A stretch of DNA of 64,000 nucleotides from CAYWMD01 sp964458575. Its GTDB lineage: Bacteria > Verrucomicrobiota > Verrucomicrobiia > Limisphaerales > JADLHS01. Location: NCBI GenBank assembly GCA_964458575.1, contig CAYWMD010000027.1, positions 20,642 through 84,641 on the forward strand, read 5' to 3'. The notes beneath the pieces are model-generated. The model was not told the DNA's origin. It searched no databases and saw only the letters and a program-made list of their open reading frames with translations. The position numbers and the translations under genes were made by a program. Below are positions 63,770 through 64,000 of this stretch, in pieces. Each line of letters starts with the position of its first letter. Positions within the stretch are counted from its first letter, which is position 1.

Positions 63770-63876
63770 GCAGATTGGCAATCTGCCGTATCCGCCGACT
63801 GGCAGTCGGCAGGATATCCACTCTTCGCTGGCGTGCGGATTGCCAATCCGCGATACGGCAGACTGCCAGTCTGCGC
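63770..63876. repeat. Intergenic palindrome array, GCNGAYTGSCARTCNGC consensus
   Basis: Four 17-bp palindromes: GCAGATTGGCAATCTGC (63770), GCCGACTGGCAGTCGGC (63794), GCGGATTGCCAATCCGC (63835) and GCAGACTGCCAGTCTGC (63858). The outer two are flanked by CCGTATC and GATACGG, so the whole array is also a large inverted repeat. It starts 9 bp after leuB. The core matches the 19-bp palindrome inside the ATP-grasp gene. The remaining 124 bp to the window end show nothing else recognisable. Confidence 0.85.
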
Positions 63877-64000
63877 CACGCCAGTCGCGTTTCCTGCATC
63901 AAACGCTCGGCTGATGCCACACGGGCGAAAATTCGACTGCTGCGTGGGCGCAACTTGACACCACCACCATAATGGGGGTGTGAACGGTTCCTCATCCGAG

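Noticed and set aside
63770..63876. Possible CRISPR array
   Set aside because: Units are palindromes with unequal spacing of 7 to 24 bp, the repeats are not identical, and no cas genes are nearby.

Overview
The window looks like a chromosomal segment of a Verrucomicrobiota bacterium, most plausibly of the Pedosphaera/Limisphaerales type (subdivision 3). That placement is inference from gene content. The supporting families are two PSD1/DUF1549/DUF1553 cytochrome proteins with a DUF1501 partner, a PVC-type CxxCH membrane dehydrogenase with ThuA domains, a DUF4838 protein, Tat-exported Gfo/Idh/MocA oxidoreductases, and dispersed GC-rich palindromes that also sit inside reading frames. Coding density is high and no intergenic gap exceeds 300 bp. 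I see no rRNA, tRNA, IS element, prophage or CRISPR array.

Layout. 1-6.8 kb: a truncated secreted matrixin-like protease, gamma-glutamyltransferase and an orphan PSD1 protein. 7-13 kb: sigma-70 factor, a membrane-anchored TPR protein, an alpha/beta hydrolase, a LOG-family protein and a small membrane protein. 13-24.5 kb: pabB carrying an internal palindromic element, a PSD1/DUF1501 pair, a class IV aminotransferase (PabC/IlvE-like), rpmI-rplT, an O-methyltransferase, pheS (also with an in-frame palindrome) and a Tat-exported oxidoreductase. 24.5-34.1 kb: a tight four-gene minus-strand operon (flotillin, small ATP-grasp protein, 1918-aa AAA ATPase, coiled-coil protein). This is the best candidate here for a poorly described system. 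34.3-50.9 kb: an accessory carbohydrate or organic-acid region with a DUF4838 lipoprotein, Gfo/Idh/MocA oxidoreductase, MFS transporter, PEP-hydrolase-like TIM barrel, cupin, a giant ThuA/PVC-cytochrome protein, a Tm-1-like protein and a sugar-isomerase/PQQ-dehydrogenase fusion. 50.9-64 kb: housekeeping genes (dnaE, beta-CASP nuclease, infA, mscS-like, thiS, thiH, leuB) mixed with small membrane and pseudopilin-like proteins.

The most unusual theme is the palindromic repeats. At least four distinct kinds lie in frame inside otherwise intact genes: pabB, pheS, PSD1, Tm-1-like, AAA ATPase (two different ones), ATP-grasp and the PQQ fusion. Relatives of some are intergenic at 14661-14709, 46326-46485 and 63770-63876. 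The pattern resembles the palindromic elements of Rickettsia, which insert peptide segments into proteins.

Functions are read from motifs and family resemblance by eye; no database search was run.
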